A stretch of 64,000 nucleotides of DNA from Microbacterium schleiferi (GTDB lineage Bacteria; Actinomycetota; Actinomycetes; Actinomycetales; Microbacteriaceae): NCBI RefSeq assembly GCF_020781975.1, contig NZ_JAJGNI010000005.1, positions 124,001 through 188,000 on the forward strand, in the 5' to 3' direction. Below the pieces are notes generated by a model, which did not search any database, was not told where the DNA came from, and saw only the letters and a program-made list of their open reading frames with translations. Below, one piece after another: positions 49,998-61,765 of this stretch. Numbering within the stretch: the stretch's first letter is position 1; each line of letters opens with the position of its first letter. The translations under genes were made by a program, and so were the position numbers.

Positions 49998-52166
49998 TCA
50001 GTCGCGGATAGTGGAGGGCACCCGGGCCTGCGGGTCGTAGCGCAGCCAGATGACGCTCGTCGCGGGCAGCACCATTGACGCTCTGCCGTCCTCGCCTGCA
50101 ACAACCATCCCGAGGTTGCCGACGCCTGCGCCGCCGTAGTCCTGCGCGTCGGTGTTGAGGATCTCGCGCCAGACTCCGCTGTGGGGAAGGTCGAGCGCGT
50201 AGTTCGAGAGCGTGGACCCCGAGAAGTTGCACACTGCGGCGACGATGTTGCCGTCCCAGTCCCGTCGGGTGAAGGCGAGCACACTCGGGTTCCATGAGGG
50301 AGCGCCGATGCGCGAGAACGCAGACCCGTCGTTGTCGCGACTCCACAGGGGTGGGTTGGCGCGGTACGTGCCGTTGACAGCACCGACGAAGTCCTGGAGC
50401 TGTCGGTGGGTCGGCTGGTCTAGCGTCCACCAGTCGAGCCCGCGCGATTCAGACCACTCCGCCATCTGCCCGAACTCTTGCCCCATGAAAAGCAGCTGCT
50501 TGCCGGGGTGCGCCCACATGTAGGCGAGGTACGCCCGCATGTTCGCGAGCTTGGCAGCATGATCGCCCGGCATCCGAGAGAACAGACTTCCCTTGCCGTG
50601 CACTACCTCGTCGTGGCTGATCGGAAGCACGTAATTCTCGCTGAATGCGTACACGAACGAGAAGCTCAGCTCACCCTGATGGTAGGAGCGGTACAGGGGA
50701 TCTCGCTTGATGTATTCGAGACTGTCGTTCATCCAGCCCATGTTCCACTTGAACCCGAAACCGAGCCCGGCGTGGTCGGTGGGCGCGGTCACACCGGGGA
50801 AGCTCGTCGATTCCTCGGCCATCATGCTGATGCCCGGGAACGTCTTGTAGCACGTCGCATTGACCTCCTGCAGGAACCGAATGGCCTCGAGGTTCTCCCG
50901 ACCGCCGTGGATGTTCGGTTCCCACTCGCCAGCGTTGCGCGAGTAATCGAGGTAGAGCATCGAGGCGACGGCATCCACGCGCAGTCCGTCGACGTGGAAC
51001 TCGTCGTACCAGTACAGCGCGTTGGCGACCAGGAAGTTGCGGACCTCGTTGCGTCCGTAGTCGAAGATGAGCGTTCCCCAGTCCTTGTGCTCGCCGCGAC
51101 GGGGGTCCGGGTGCTCGTAGAGGGCCCTGCCGTCGAACTTCGCGAGTGCGAACTCGTCCTTCGGGAAGTGTCCGGGAACCCAGTCCATGATGACGCCGAT
51201 GCCGGCCTGGTGCAGCCGGTCGATCAGGTACTTGAGGTCGTCGGGGCTGCCGAATCTGCTCGTGGGTGCGAAGTAACCCGTGACCTGATAGCCCCAGGAT
51301 CCGCCGAACGGATGCTCCGCGAGGGGGAGGAACTCCACGTGGGTGAAGCCAAGCGCGCTCACGTGTTCGATCAGAGGGTCGGCTGCGTCGCGGTACGACA
51401 AGCCGGGGCGCCACGAGCCGAGGTGGACCTCGTAGATCGACATGGGCTCGGTCACCGGGCGACTCTTGGAACGTCGTGAAATCCAGGCCGAGTCCTGCCA
51501 TCGGTACGACGACGCGGTGACGACCGACCCGGTAGCGGGGGGAACCTCCGCGAGTCGGGCCAGCGGGTCGGCCTTCAGCCGCCACTGCCCGTCCGGTCCC
51601 TGGATCTCGTACTTGTAGACCGCTCCCTCATCGACAGCGGGGATGAACAACTCCCAGACCCCGGAGCCACCCATCGAGCGCATCGCGTGGGCTGCGCCGT
51701 CCCACCCGTTGAAGTTGCCGACGACCCGAACTGCGCGGGCGTTCGGCGCCCAGACGGCGAAGGATGTGCCATGGCTGTCTTCGTGGGTTCGAACGTGTGA
51801 GCCCAGGACGTCCCAGAGCCGCTCGTGGCGTCCCTCGCGGATCAGATGGAGGTCCAGTTCGCCGATGGTGGGGGAGTGCCGATAGGGATCGTCGTCCCGG
51901 TAGTCGGGTCCGTCGTCGTACGTCGCGTCGATCCGGTAGGAACCAATCGGTCCGGTGACCGTGCCCTCCCAGATGCCTGCCGCGACATGCTCCAGCCGCA
52001 CGCGTTTGCCGCCATCGAATACGGCGGTGACCGTCGCGGCGAGCGGTCGGCGGGTCCGGATGACCCACGTGTTCTTGCCGGCGGGATGGATGCCGAGAAC
52101 GCTGTGGGGGTCGTGATGGCTGCCGTGCGCGACGGCGTCGAGTGTGGCGGGGTCGATCGTAGTCAT
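49998..52166 (-). CDS. glgB: 1,4-alpha-glucan branching enzyme GlgB
   Basis: GH13_9 enzyme introducing alpha-1,6 branches. 722 residues: CBM48-type N-terminal domains (about 1-220), GH13 barrel with [19 protein letters not shown] (nucleophile Asp), MMAEEST (general acid Glu), and [14 protein letters not shown], then the C-terminal beta domain. [17 protein letters not shown] is typical of GlgB. ATG 52166 overlaps the glgE stop (ATGA). Last gene of glgX-glgE-glgB. Confidence 0.97.
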   Translation of the reverse strand: MTTIDPATLDAVAHGSHHDPHSVLGIHPAGKNTWVIRTRRPLAATVTAVFDGGKRVRLEHVAAGIWEGTVTGPIGSYRIDATYDDGPDYRDDDPYRHSPTIGELDLHLIREGRHERLWDVLGSHVRTHEDSHGTSFAVWAPNARAVRVVGNFNGWDGAAHAMRSMGGSGVWELFIPAVDEGAVYKYEIQGPDGQWRLKADPLARLAEVPPATGSVVTASSYRWQDSAWISRRSKSRPVTEPMSIYEVHLGSWRPGLSYRDAADPLIEHVSALGFTHVEFLPLAEHPFGGSWGYQVTGYFAPTSRFGSPDDLKYLIDRLHQAGIGVIMDWVPGHFPKDEFALAKFDGRALYEHPDPRRGEHKDWGTLIFDYGRNEVRNFLVANALYWYDEFHVDGLRVDAVASMLYLDYSRNAGEWEPNIHGGRENLEAIRFLQEVNATCYKTFPGISMMAEESTSFPGVTAPTDHAGLGFGFKWNMGWMNDSLEYIKRDPLYRSYHQGELSFSFVYAFSENYVLPISHDEVVHGKGSLFSRMPGDHAAKLANMRAYLAYMWAHPGKQLLFMGQEFGQMAEWSESRGLDWWTLDQPTHRQLQDFVGAVNGTYRANPPLWSRDNDGSAFSRIGAPSWNPSVLAFTRRDWDGNIVAAVCNFSGSTLSNYALDLPHSGVWREILNTDAQDYGGAGVGNLGMVVAGEDGRASMVLPATSVIWLRYDPQARVPSTIRD

Positions 52167-54241
52167 CGCTGTCCCTCAATCCGCAGGATGTGCACGGGCT
52201 CGCGGAAGGCGTCGAGCCGCACGTAGTTGTGGTCTGTCCAGGTCCACTGGGCCCCGGTGATGAGGTCGGTGACCCCGAAGGCCTCACCCGGTTCGACGCC
52301 CCACACGCGAGTGTCGAGGTGGACCGTGGTCTCGCGCACCGAATGGGGGTCGACGTTCACCACGACGAGGATCGTGTCGGATTCGCCCGTCGGCGAGAGG
52401 GCGGCATCCAGGTGCTTCGAATAGACGAGGATCGCGTCGTCGTCGCTCCAGTGGACCGTGAGGTTTCGCAACTGACGCAGTGCCGGGTGATCCCGGCGGA
52501 TCTCGTTGAGGCGGGTCAGGAACGGCGCGAGGGATGAGCCCGCCGCGTCGATCGCCTCCCAGTCGCGGAACTTGTACTCATACTTCTCGTTGTCGATGTT
52601 CTCTTCGGAACCTGGCCGGGCGACATTCTCGAACAGTTCATAACCCGCATACACGCCGTAGACCGGCGCAGCCGTGGCGGCGATCGCGGCACGGATGACG
52701 TACGCCGCGTGGCCGCCGTACTGGAGGTATTCGGTGAGGATATCGGGGGTGTTCACGAAGAGGTTGGGCCGAAGGTAGTCCGCGGTCTCGTGGGCAAGCG
52801 AGGAGAGGAACTCCTCGAGCTCCTCCTTCGTGTTGCGCCAGGTGAAGTAGGTGTAGCTCTGTTGGAACCCCGCCATTGCAAGCCCCTGGAGCGGAGCGGG
52901 GCGGGTGAACGCCTCGGCCAGGAAGACGACATCCGGGCGCTCGGCGTTCACCTCGCGGATCAACCACTCCCAGAACTGGAGCGGCTTGGTGTGCGGGTTG
53001 TCGACGCGGAAGATGCGGACGCCCTGCGCAATCCAGTGGCGCACGATCCGCAACACCTCGGCGCGGATTCCCTCGGGATCGTTGTCGAAGTTGATCGGAT
53101 AGATGTCCTGATACTTCTTCGGGGGGTTCTCGGCGTACGCGATGGACCCGTCGGGGAGCGTCGTGAACCACTCCGGGTGGCTTGTCACCCACGGATGATC
53201 CGGGGACGCCTGCAGCGCGAGGTCGAGCGCAACCTCGAGCCCTTCGGCGGCAGCTGCCCGCACGAACGCACGGAAGTCGGCGAGAGTGCCGAGATCAGGA
53301 TGGACGGCATCATGTCCGCCCTCTGCCGCGCCGATCGCCCACGGCGAGCCCGGATCGCCCGGACCGGGGGTCAGCGAGTTGTTCGGGCCCTTGCGATTCG
53401 TGCGCCCGATCGGATGGATCGGCGGCAGGTACACGACGTCGAAACCCATCCGTGCAACCGCGGGAAGCCGCTTGCTGGCAGTGCGAAACGTACCGCTCTT
53501 GACGGTGCCGTCTTTGCGGAGTTTTGCCCCTTCGGACCGGGGGAAGAACTCGTACCAGGCGCCCACGCCTGCCCGTTCGCGTTCGACGAGCAAGTCGCGG
53601 TCGCTGCCCACGGTCACGAGGGACTGCAGCGGGCGAGCCGTGAACGCTGCCTCCAGACGCGGATCGTCAATAAGGCTGAGCGGCTCGGTGCCGGCATCCG
53701 CGCGGAACTGCTCTGCCATCTCGGTGAGCATGCGGCGCTCGGCTGCCGGTCGATCGCGTTCGGCAGCGCCGCGTTCGCACAGCAGCGCCCCCATCTCCAG
53801 CATGAGGGGGACATCGACACCGGCGAGCACTTTGACGTGGGCCGCGTGGTGCCAGGTGGCGAAGTCGTCAGCGAAGGACTCGAAGTGGAACGTCCAGGTT
53901 CCCTCCTCAAGGAGCGCAACGTTCGTCCACCAGCGGTCGAATCCGTCCCCCGCAGGGTCCAGGCGATGCAGCGACTCGTCGCCCGACGGTGAGGTCAGGC
54001 GCAGGTGAACGCCGATGCGATCGTGGCCCTCGCGGAAGGCCGTGACGCCGAACGCGACAGCCTCGCCGTGAAAGGCGCTCGGGCTATAGGCCGCGTCGGG
54101 GGTGTCAGGCCTCGGCCGGACCATGGGGATGCGTCCCATGGCGGCGTCAGCGGCCGGCGCGAGCGGCGAGGCGGGGCGCACCGGGATCGCGGTGGCGCTT
54201 CGCCACGGCCGAGGAACGGGGGAGCGTCTGCTGGTTGCCAC
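52163..54241 (-). CDS. glgE: Alpha-1,4-glucan:maltose-1-phosphate maltosyltransferase GlgE
   Basis: Extends alpha-glucans using maltose 1-phosphate (GH13_3). 692 residues with GRIPMV near 36 (family start motif), [47 protein letters not shown] (nucleophile Asp), [11 protein letters not shown] (acid Glu) and [11 protein letters not shown]. The start is GTG 54241, supported by TAGGTT six bases upstream. The 30-residue N-terminal extension before GRIP is variable in the family. The enzymes that make its donor (GlgC/GlgM or TreS/Mak) are not in this window. Confidence 0.95.
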   Translation of the reverse strand: MATSRRSPVPRPWRSATAIPVRPASPLAPAADAAMGRIPMVRPRPDTPDAAYSPSAFHGEAVAFGVTAFREGHDRIGVHLRLTSPSGDESLHRLDPAGDGFDRWWTNVALLEEGTWTFHFESFADDFATWHHAAHVKVLAGVDVPLMLEMGALLCERGAAERDRPAAERRMLTEMAEQFRADAGTEPLSLIDDPRLEAAFTARPLQSLVTVGSDRDLLVERERAGVGAWYEFFPRSEGAKLRKDGTVKSGTFRTASKRLPAVARMGFDVVYLPPIHPIGRTNRKGPNNSLTPGPGDPGSPWAIGAAEGGHDAVHPDLGTLADFRAFVRAAAAEGLEVALDLALQASPDHPWVTSHPEWFTTLPDGSIAYAENPPKKYQDIYPINFDNDPEGIRAEVLRIVRHWIAQGVRIFRVDNPHTKPLQFWEWLIREVNAERPDVVFLAEAFTRPAPLQGLAMAGFQQSYTYFTWRNTKEELEEFLSSLAHETADYLRPNLFVNTPDILTEYLQYGGHAAYVIRAAIAATAAPVYGVYAGYELFENVARPGSEENIDNEKYEYKFRDWEAIDAAGSSLAPFLTRLNEIRRDHPALRQLRNLTVHWSDDDAILVYSKHLDAALSPTGESDTILVVVNVDPHSVRETTVHLDTRVWGVEPGEAFGVTDLITGAQWTWTDHNYVRLDAFREPVHILRIEGQR

Positions 54242-54247
54242 GTTTCG

Positions 54248-54253
54248 AACCTA
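54248..54253 (-). promoter_or_regulatory. Predicted -10 box of glgE (TAGGTT)
   Basis: TAGGTT on the minus strand, six bases, GTG. This places a promoter inside the glgX-glgE gap, so glgEB can be expressed without glgX. Confidence 0.6.
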
Positions 54254-54327
54254 CCCCGCGCACCGCCAGCGGGAACAGGTGTGGACAGGGGGCGCGCCGT
54301 CCGCAACAATGCGCCCCTGGAAGAGGC

Positions 54328-56430
54328 TCAGGCCGGGTCGGCTACGAACAGGCGCATCGATGTCGGACCGAGCTCGACGGATGACGCGGGCTCGTGGGCG
54401 GTGATGTCGTCCGACGGATGCTCGTCCTCGCTCGACCAGACCGCTCGATATCGCGCGACCCCCTCGACCCGTGGCAGAAGCACGGTAACCGGACGCTCGG
54501 TGCCGTGCACGACGAGAAGAATCCGGTTGGGTGCCTCGAGCTCGGGAGTCGAGGTCGCGAGGTACTGCAGCGTGCGGTGCGTCGGATCGGCCCACCGCGC
54601 GCCCGACATCATCTCGCCGTGCTCGTCGTACCAGTCCATGACCGACGCTGAGGGCGTCTCCTGGTCATCGCGCGCGAACCTGCTCGGACGCAGCGCGGGG
54701 TTCTGCGCGCGCAGAGTCAAGAGGCGCTGGACGTGGGCGAAGAGGTTCGCCTGCCACGGCGCATGCTCCCACGGCAACCAGGTCAGCGGCCCGTCGTGGC
54801 AGTAGGCGTTGTTGTTGCCATGCTGCGTGCGTCCGAACTCATCACCTGCAGTGATCATCGGGACTCCCGCGGAGAGCAGGAGGGTGCCCATCAGATTGCG
54901 CATAGCGCGGCGCCGCGTAGCCAGGATGAGCGGGTCGTCAGTCTCGCCCTCGGCCCCATGGTTGAACGACCTGTTCGTGTCGGCGCCATCACGATTGTGT
55001 TCGCCGTTTGCCGTGTTGTGTTTGACGTCGTACGACACCAGGTCGTGGAGCGTGAAGCCGTCGTGTGCTGTCACGAAGTTGACGCTCGCAAGCGGACCAC
55101 GTTCGGCGCTGAAGGTGTTCGACGAGCCCGCAAGGCGGGTCGCGAACCCGCCGACCCCCACGGGCGCTGTCGCGGCGCGACGACCGTAGTCGACATCGCT
55201 GAGCCAGAAGTTGCGCACGCGGTCACGGTAGCGGTCGTTCCATTCCATCCAGCCCGGACCGAAGTTGCCTGTCTGCCAGCCACCCATCCCGACGTCCCAC
55301 GGCTCGGCGATCTTCTTGACATCCGCAAGCGCGGGATCGTCGATGATCGCTCGAAGCAACGGATGCTCGGGGGTGAAGGTGTGCTCGCGGTCACGCCCGA
55401 GCGTCGTGGCGAGATCAAAGCGGAAACCGTCGACCTGCACGTCGTTGGCCCAATACCGCAGCGAGTCGAGGACCAGGCGGGAGGCGGCATCCGTGGCGGT
55501 ATCGACGCTGTTTCCGCAGCCTGTGACGTCGATGTAGGCGCCGTCGGCGTGCTGACGGTAGTAGCCCCGGTTGTCGATGCCCCGGAAGCTCGAGCGCGGG
55601 CCACCGAGCTCGGCCTCGGATGTGTGGTTGTAGACGACGTCGAGGATGACTTCCAGGCCGGCCTCGTGCAGGAGCTTGACCATGCCCTTGAACTCCCGCA
55701 GCACCGCTTCCGGACCCTGGCGCCGGTTCTCTTCGGTCGCATAGGCGGCATGGGGAGCGAAAAAGCCGACGGTGTTGTAGCCCCAGTAGTTCGTGAGGCC
55801 CAGCTCGAGCAGGCGGGGCTCGCTCGCGAACTGGTGGACCGGAAGCAGCTCAATGCTGGTGACCCCGAGCGCGGTGAAGTGCTCGATCATCGCCGGGTGC
55901 GCAAGTCCCGCGTAGGTGCCGTGCAGGGCAGGGGGAACCTCGGGATGACGCTTGGTCATCCCCTTGACGTGACCCTCGTAGATGACCGTCCGGTCCAGAG
56001 GCACGAGGGGTTTGCGCGCGCCGCACCAGTCGAAATCGCCGGCGACGACCACCGATCGCCATCCGCGGAAGCCATTGCATGCGAGGCCCCGTGCGTAGGG
56101 GTCGATGAGCAGCGTTGAGGGATTGAACGTGTTCCCGGGGCCCTGCGGTCCATCCACCTGGATCGCGTAATGGGTTCCCGGGCGCAGCCCCGCCGCATAC
56201 GCCGACCAGATGTCACCGTCGGTGCGCGCCAGCGGAACAGTCTCGATGACCCAGTCCAGGTCGTCGTTGTCGAAGATCAGGAGGTCGATCGAGGATGCGT
56301 GCGCTGACCAGACCCGCAGCGTGCCGCCACCGTCATGCAGCCGGACACCGAGGTCGTCGAACCGCGGCGACAGGAGACCGGCGTCGGTCATGTCGGCGCG
56401 CGAAAGTACAGCTGACTCGGGGATCGGCAT
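54328..56430 (-). CDS. glgX: Glycogen debranching enzyme GlgX
   Basis: Isoamylase-type GH13_11 enzyme removing short branches. 700 residues: CBM48 (about 20-130), then barrel motifs VIYEGHVKGMTKRHPEVP, DVVYNHTSE, VDGFRFDLATTLGRD (nucleophile Asp), KIAEPWDVG (acid Glu) and FVTAHDGFTLHDLVSY. The ATG at 56430 is six bases after TATGCT; the frame extends 63 bp further without GlgX similarity. Divergent from the cysteine desulfurase gene. Confidence 0.95.
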   Translation of the reverse strand: MPIPESAVLSRADMTDAGLLSPRFDDLGVRLHDGGGTLRVWSAHASSIDLLIFDNDDLDWVIETVPLARTDGDIWSAYAAGLRPGTHYAIQVDGPQGPGNTFNPSTLLIDPYARGLACNGFRGWRSVVVAGDFDWCGARKPLVPLDRTVIYEGHVKGMTKRHPEVPPALHGTYAGLAHPAMIEHFTALGVTSIELLPVHQFASEPRLLELGLTNYWGYNTVGFFAPHAAYATEENRRQGPEAVLREFKGMVKLLHEAGLEVILDVVYNHTSEAELGGPRSSFRGIDNRGYYRQHADGAYIDVTGCGNSVDTATDAASRLVLDSLRYWANDVQVDGFRFDLATTLGRDREHTFTPEHPLLRAIIDDPALADVKKIAEPWDVGMGGWQTGNFGPGWMEWNDRYRDRVRNFWLSDVDYGRRAATAPVGVGGFATRLAGSSNTFSAERGPLASVNFVTAHDGFTLHDLVSYDVKHNTANGEHNRDGADTNRSFNHGAEGETDDPLILATRRRAMRNLMGTLLLSAGVPMITAGDEFGRTQHGNNNAYCHDGPLTWLPWEHAPWQANLFAHVQRLLTLRAQNPALRPSRFARDDQETPSASVMDWYDEHGEMMSGARWADPTHRTLQYLATSTPELEAPNRILLVVHGTERPVTVLLPRVEGVARYRAVWSSEDEHPSDDITAHEPASSVELGPTSMRLFVADPA

Positions 56431-56436
56431 GCGTAG

Positions 56437-56442
56437 AGCATA
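56437..56442 (-). promoter_or_regulatory. Predicted -10 box of glgX (TATGCT)
   Basis: TATGCT on the minus strand, six bases, ATG of glgX. It decides the start over the upstream in-frame ATG at 56493. Confidence 0.6.
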
Positions 56443-56522
56443 ACGACGCGGTACATGCCGCAGACGCGTCTGCCGCAGGCGTCGGCGGCCCACGACCCCG
56501 GGGCAGTGGCACAGTGGAGTGC

Positions 56523-57710
56523 GTGAGCATCTACCTCGACCATGCGGCCTCGACGCCGCTGCGTCCTGAGGCGCGCGAGGCCTGGCTGCAAGCGGCGTCG
56601 GTCGTCGGCAATGCGTCGTCGATCCACGCGAATGGCCAGAGTGCGCGGCGAGTCCTGGAGGATGCTCGTGAACGGCTCGCTGCGGCGGTGGGTTGCGACC
56701 CGATCGAGATCGTGATCACTTCCGGTGGGACCGAAGCCGTGAATCTCGCCCTGAAAGGGCTCTGGCAGACCCGTCGCGCCGGCACCTCCGACATCGTCCT
56801 GCCTGACGGTGAGCATCACGCCTCCATCGACCCCGTGGACTGGATCGCGAGGCGCGATGGTGCCGGCATCCGGAGTGTGCCACTCACAACCCGGGGAGCC
56901 ATCGACGCTGCCGAGTTCGCGGCGGCTCTCCCTGGGGCCGCTCTGGCAACGGCGCTTGTCGCCAACAACGAAGTGGGCACGGTCAACCCGGTTGCCGCTC
57001 TCGCCCGGGCCGCAGCCTCCGAGCGCGTGCCGCTGCATCTGGACGCCATCGCGGCGTTCGGACATGTGCCGGTGTCTTTCGCCCAGCTGCGAGGCGATGC
57101 TCGCCCCGGAGCCGGGCTCCTCGCCATGAGCCTGTCAGCGCACAAGGTCGGCGGACCGATCGGGGTTGGCGCTCTCGTGGTCGCCCGGTCTGCCCGACTG
57201 GACCCGCTGCTGCACGGCGGTGGTCAACAGCGCGGACTGCGCTCGGGGACCCAGGACATCGCTGGAGCGGCGGCCTTCGCGGTAGCTGCCGAGCTCGCGG
57301 TCGGGGAGCTTGCCGAAGAGTCGGCGCGCTTGTCGGGGATGCGCGATCGGCTGATCGCTGGCGCACTGGCCACGGTCCCGGCAGCCGAGCTGCTCGGTGA
57401 TCCAGTCGACCGCCTGCCGGGGAATGCGCACATCCTCTTTCCCGGGGCGTCGGGGGAGTCGCTTCTCTTCCTGCTCGACATGGCCGGGGTCTCGGTGTCG
57501 ACGGGGTCTGCGTGTCAGGCGGGTGTTCCCGAGCCTTCCCACGTCGTGACCGCGATGGGTCGAAGCGATCGGGAGGCGCGCGAGGTGCTGCGGTTCACCC
57601 TGGGGCGCTCAACGACGGATGCCGACATCGACGCGGTTCTGCGGGTGCTTCCCGATGCGGTAGAGCGGGCGCGGGCGGCATCCGGGTCCCGTACAGATGG
57701 CCGCTCGTAG
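56523..57710 (+). CDS. Cysteine desulfurase, NifS/IscS-like
   Basis: PLP enzyme releasing sulfur from cysteine. 395 residues: IYLDHAASTPLRPEA at the start, ITSGGTEAVNLALKG, EHHASIDPV, NNEVGTVNP, PLP lysine K208 in SLSAHKVGGPIG and the sulfur-carrying C331 in STGSACQAGVPEPS. The usual DxxQ motif (Asp and Gln touching PLP) reads DAIA here: D174 kept, Gln replaced by A177. The GTG at 56523 overlaps no other gene; CACAGT is seven bases upstream. It ends 9 bp before mnmA and probably feeds it sulfur. Confidence 0.93.
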   Translation: MSIYLDHAASTPLRPEAREAWLQAASVVGNASSIHANGQSARRVLEDARERLAAAVGCDPIEIVITSGGTEAVNLALKGLWQTRRAGTSDIVLPDGEHHASIDPVDWIARRDGAGIRSVPLTTRGAIDAAEFAAALPGAALATALVANNEVGTVNPVAALARAAASERVPLHLDAIAAFGHVPVSFAQLRGDARPGAGLLAMSLSAHKVGGPIGVGALVVARSARLDPLLHGGGQQRGLRSGTQDIAGAAAFAVAAELAVGELAEESARLSGMRDRLIAGALATVPAAELLGDPVDRLPGNAHILFPGASGESLLFLLDMAGVSVSTGSACQAGVPEPSHVVTAMGRSDREAREVLRFTLGRSTTDADIDAVLRVLPDAVERARAASGSRTDGRS

Positions 57711-57713
57711 ACT
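57708..57713 (+). promoter_or_regulatory. Predicted -10 box of mnmA (TAGACT)
   Basis: TAGACT overlaps the stop codon of the desulfurase gene and is followed by six bases and the mnmA ATG. mnmA can thus be transcribed alone or with the upstream gene. Confidence 0.55.
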
Positions 57714-57719
57714 GGGACC

Positions 57720-58817
57720 ATGCGTGTTCTTGCGGCCATGAGTGGCGGAGTCGACTCTGCCGTCGCCGCGGCGCGCGCTGTGGATGCCGGCCACGAGGTC
57801 GTCGGGGTGCATCTCGCGCTTTCGCGCGCCGGAGGGACGCTGCGAACGGGCAGCCGCGGCTGTTGCACGATCGAGGACGCGATGGATGCTCGCCGCGCGG
57901 CCGATCGCCTGGGCATCCCGTTCTACGTGTGGGACTTCTCGGAGCGGTTCCGCGACGAGGTAATCGACGATTTCATCGCCGAGTACCGGGCCGGGCGCAC
58001 GCCGAACCCGTGCATGCGCTGCAACGAGAAGATCAAGTTCGCAGCGCTGTTGGAGCGCGCGATCGAGCTCGGCTTCGATGCCGTCTGCACCGGCCATTAC
58101 GCGACCCTCGTCGAGACGCCGGAGGGCCGTGAGCTGCACCGGGCGTCGGATGCGGCGAAAGACCAGTCGTATGTGCTTGGCGTGCTCGACGCTGACCAGC
58201 TCGCGCACTGCCTGTTCCCGCTCGGTTCGACCCCGTCGAAGGCTGTCGTGCGCGCCGAGGCGGAGGAGCGGGGCCTGACCGTTGCGCACAAGCCCGACAG
58301 CCACGACATCTGCTTCATTCCCGACGGCGACACGAAGGGGTGGCTGGCTGAGCGCGTCGGGGTCGCTGAAGGGCCTATCGTCGATCGTTCCGGCGCCCAG
58401 GTGGGCACTCACGATGGTGCCCACGCCTACACGGTCGGTCAGCGCCGCGGGCTCGCACTCGGCACTCCGGCTTCTGATGGCAAGCCGCGGTTCGTTCTCG
58501 AGATCCGACCCGTGACCAACACGGTGGTCGTCGGGCCGAAGGAGGCTCTCGCGACCGCCGAGATCGCCGGATCACGGGTGACCTGGGCGGGGCGGGCGCC
58601 GGATGCGGCATCCTTCGCGTGCGACGTACAGATCCGCGCCCACGCCGATCCGGTTCCCGCGCGAGCAGAGATCCTCGACGGCGAGGTCGTGGTCACGCCC
58701 GATGAGCCCCTCGACGGGGTCGCTACCGGGCAGACAGCGGTGCTCTACGACGGCACGCGCGTCATCGGCCAGTTCACGATCGATCGCACGAGGTCGGCTG
58801 TTCCCATCGAGGCGTGA
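57720..58817 (+). CDS. mnmA: tRNA-specific 2-thiouridylase MnmA
   Basis: Adds the 2-thio group to U34 of Lys/Glu/Gln tRNAs. 365 residues with the PP-loop MSGGVDSAV (7-15), the catalytic Cys pair C101 ([12 protein letters not shown]) and C198 (HDICFIPDG), GHYATL, and the C-terminal YTVGQRRGL. An additional C98 three residues before C101 and two cysteines in SRGCCTIED are present. In E. coli sulfur arrives from IscS via Tus proteins; here the adjacent NifS-like protein is the likely donor. One mirror pair of the GGATGC motif lies at 58601. Confidence 0.96.
   Translation: MRVLAAMSGGVDSAVAAARAVDAGHEVVGVHLALSRAGGTLRTGSRGCCTIEDAMDARRAADRLGIPFYVWDFSERFRDEVIDDFIAEYRAGRTPNPCMRCNEKIKFAALLERAIELGFDAVCTGHYATLVETPEGRELHRASDAAKDQSYVLGVLDADQLAHCLFPLGSTPSKAVVRAEAEERGLTVAHKPDSHDICFIPDGDTKGWLAERVGVAEGPIVDRSGAQVGTHDGAHAYTVGQRRGLALGTPASDGKPRFVLEIRPVTNTVVVGPKEALATAEIAGSRVTWAGRAPDAASFACDVQIRAHADPVPARAEILDGEVVVTPDEPLDGVATGQTAVLYDGTRVIGQFTIDRTRSAVPIEA
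58601..58613. repeat. 13-bp mirror pair GGATGC-G-GCATCC inside mnmA
   Basis: Third exact copy of the palindrome, encoding Asp-Ala-Ala-Ser as in rnc and smc. Confidence 0.7.
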
Positions 58818-58860
58818 GCAGCGGCATCCTGTGTCGGCCTGCCGTGTCGTGGGTGGTGCC

Positions 58861-61194
<2,334 letters not shown>

Positions 61195-61227
61195 TCTGGC
61201 GCCAATCTGAGTGTCGTACGTTTGTTC

Positions 61228-61233
61228 TAATCT
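61228..61233 (+). promoter_or_regulatory. Predicted -10 box of the DUF4262 gene (TAATCT)
   Basis: TAATCT is 33 bases before the ATG at 61266, leaving a leader with GGGAGGA (61252-61258). This region has noticeably lower GC than its surroundings. Confidence 0.4.
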
Positions 61234-61265
61234 CATGATCAAGGTCACTGAGGGAGGACAAGATC

Positions 61266-61754
61266 ATGAGTGCACTGGACGCCGCAACGCAGGCATGGCT
61301 CGACCAAGAAGATCGCCACACCGTTGAGACCATTCGAAAGTACGGCACGTACATCCAGTACGTCGGTGGGGCCGGGCACGTTGAGCGCGCGCCGTTCGCG
61401 TACACGGTTGGTCTGTACGGGATCGGTCATCCCGAGCTCGCGATTCTTGGCGTGGGGCCCGAGACTGCGGCAGCGGTTCTCAACGATCTCTCGGCGCGTG
61501 TCCGGGACGGATCCGATCTCATTCCGGGCGAGATTCTGAGCTTCCAGGCGTGGCAACATCGCGTCCGCGTCGAGGCGGTTCCCAACCCGGGCGAGATCGC
61601 CTTCGCCGCCAATCGGTTCTACGAGCGACCCGACGCGTTCTCGGTTCCTCTTCTCCAACTCACCTACGACGATGTCAACGGCCACTTTCCGGACGAGGTG
61701 GGGTACTCGATTCCCGCATGGATCCAACCACGGCCTGGGCAGTGGCGAGCCTGA
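61266..61754 (+). CDS. DUF4262 family protein
   Basis: 162 residues of the DUF4262 family: DQEDRHTVETIRKYGTYIQYVGG, then APFAYTVGLYGIGHPELAILGVG and FAANRFYERPDAFSVPLLQLTYDDVNGHFPDE. The family is widespread in actinobacteria, soluble and of unknown function, sometimes found in toxin-immunity or polymorphic contexts; nothing of that sort is seen here. Convergent with fadD, 11 bp apart. Confidence 0.88.
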   Translation: MSALDAATQAWLDQEDRHTVETIRKYGTYIQYVGGAGHVERAPFAYTVGLYGIGHPELAILGVGPETAAAVLNDLSARVRDGSDLIPGEILSFQAWQHRVRVEAVPNPGEIAFAANRFYERPDAFSVPLLQLTYDDVNGHFPDEVGYSIPAWIQPRPGQWRA

Positions 61755-61765
61755 TGCCGCGAGGC

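Noticed and set aside
54733..56118. 461-codon plus-strand frame opposite glgX
   Set aside because: GlgX is certain from its GH13 motifs; the plus frame is an Arg/Val-rich shadow.
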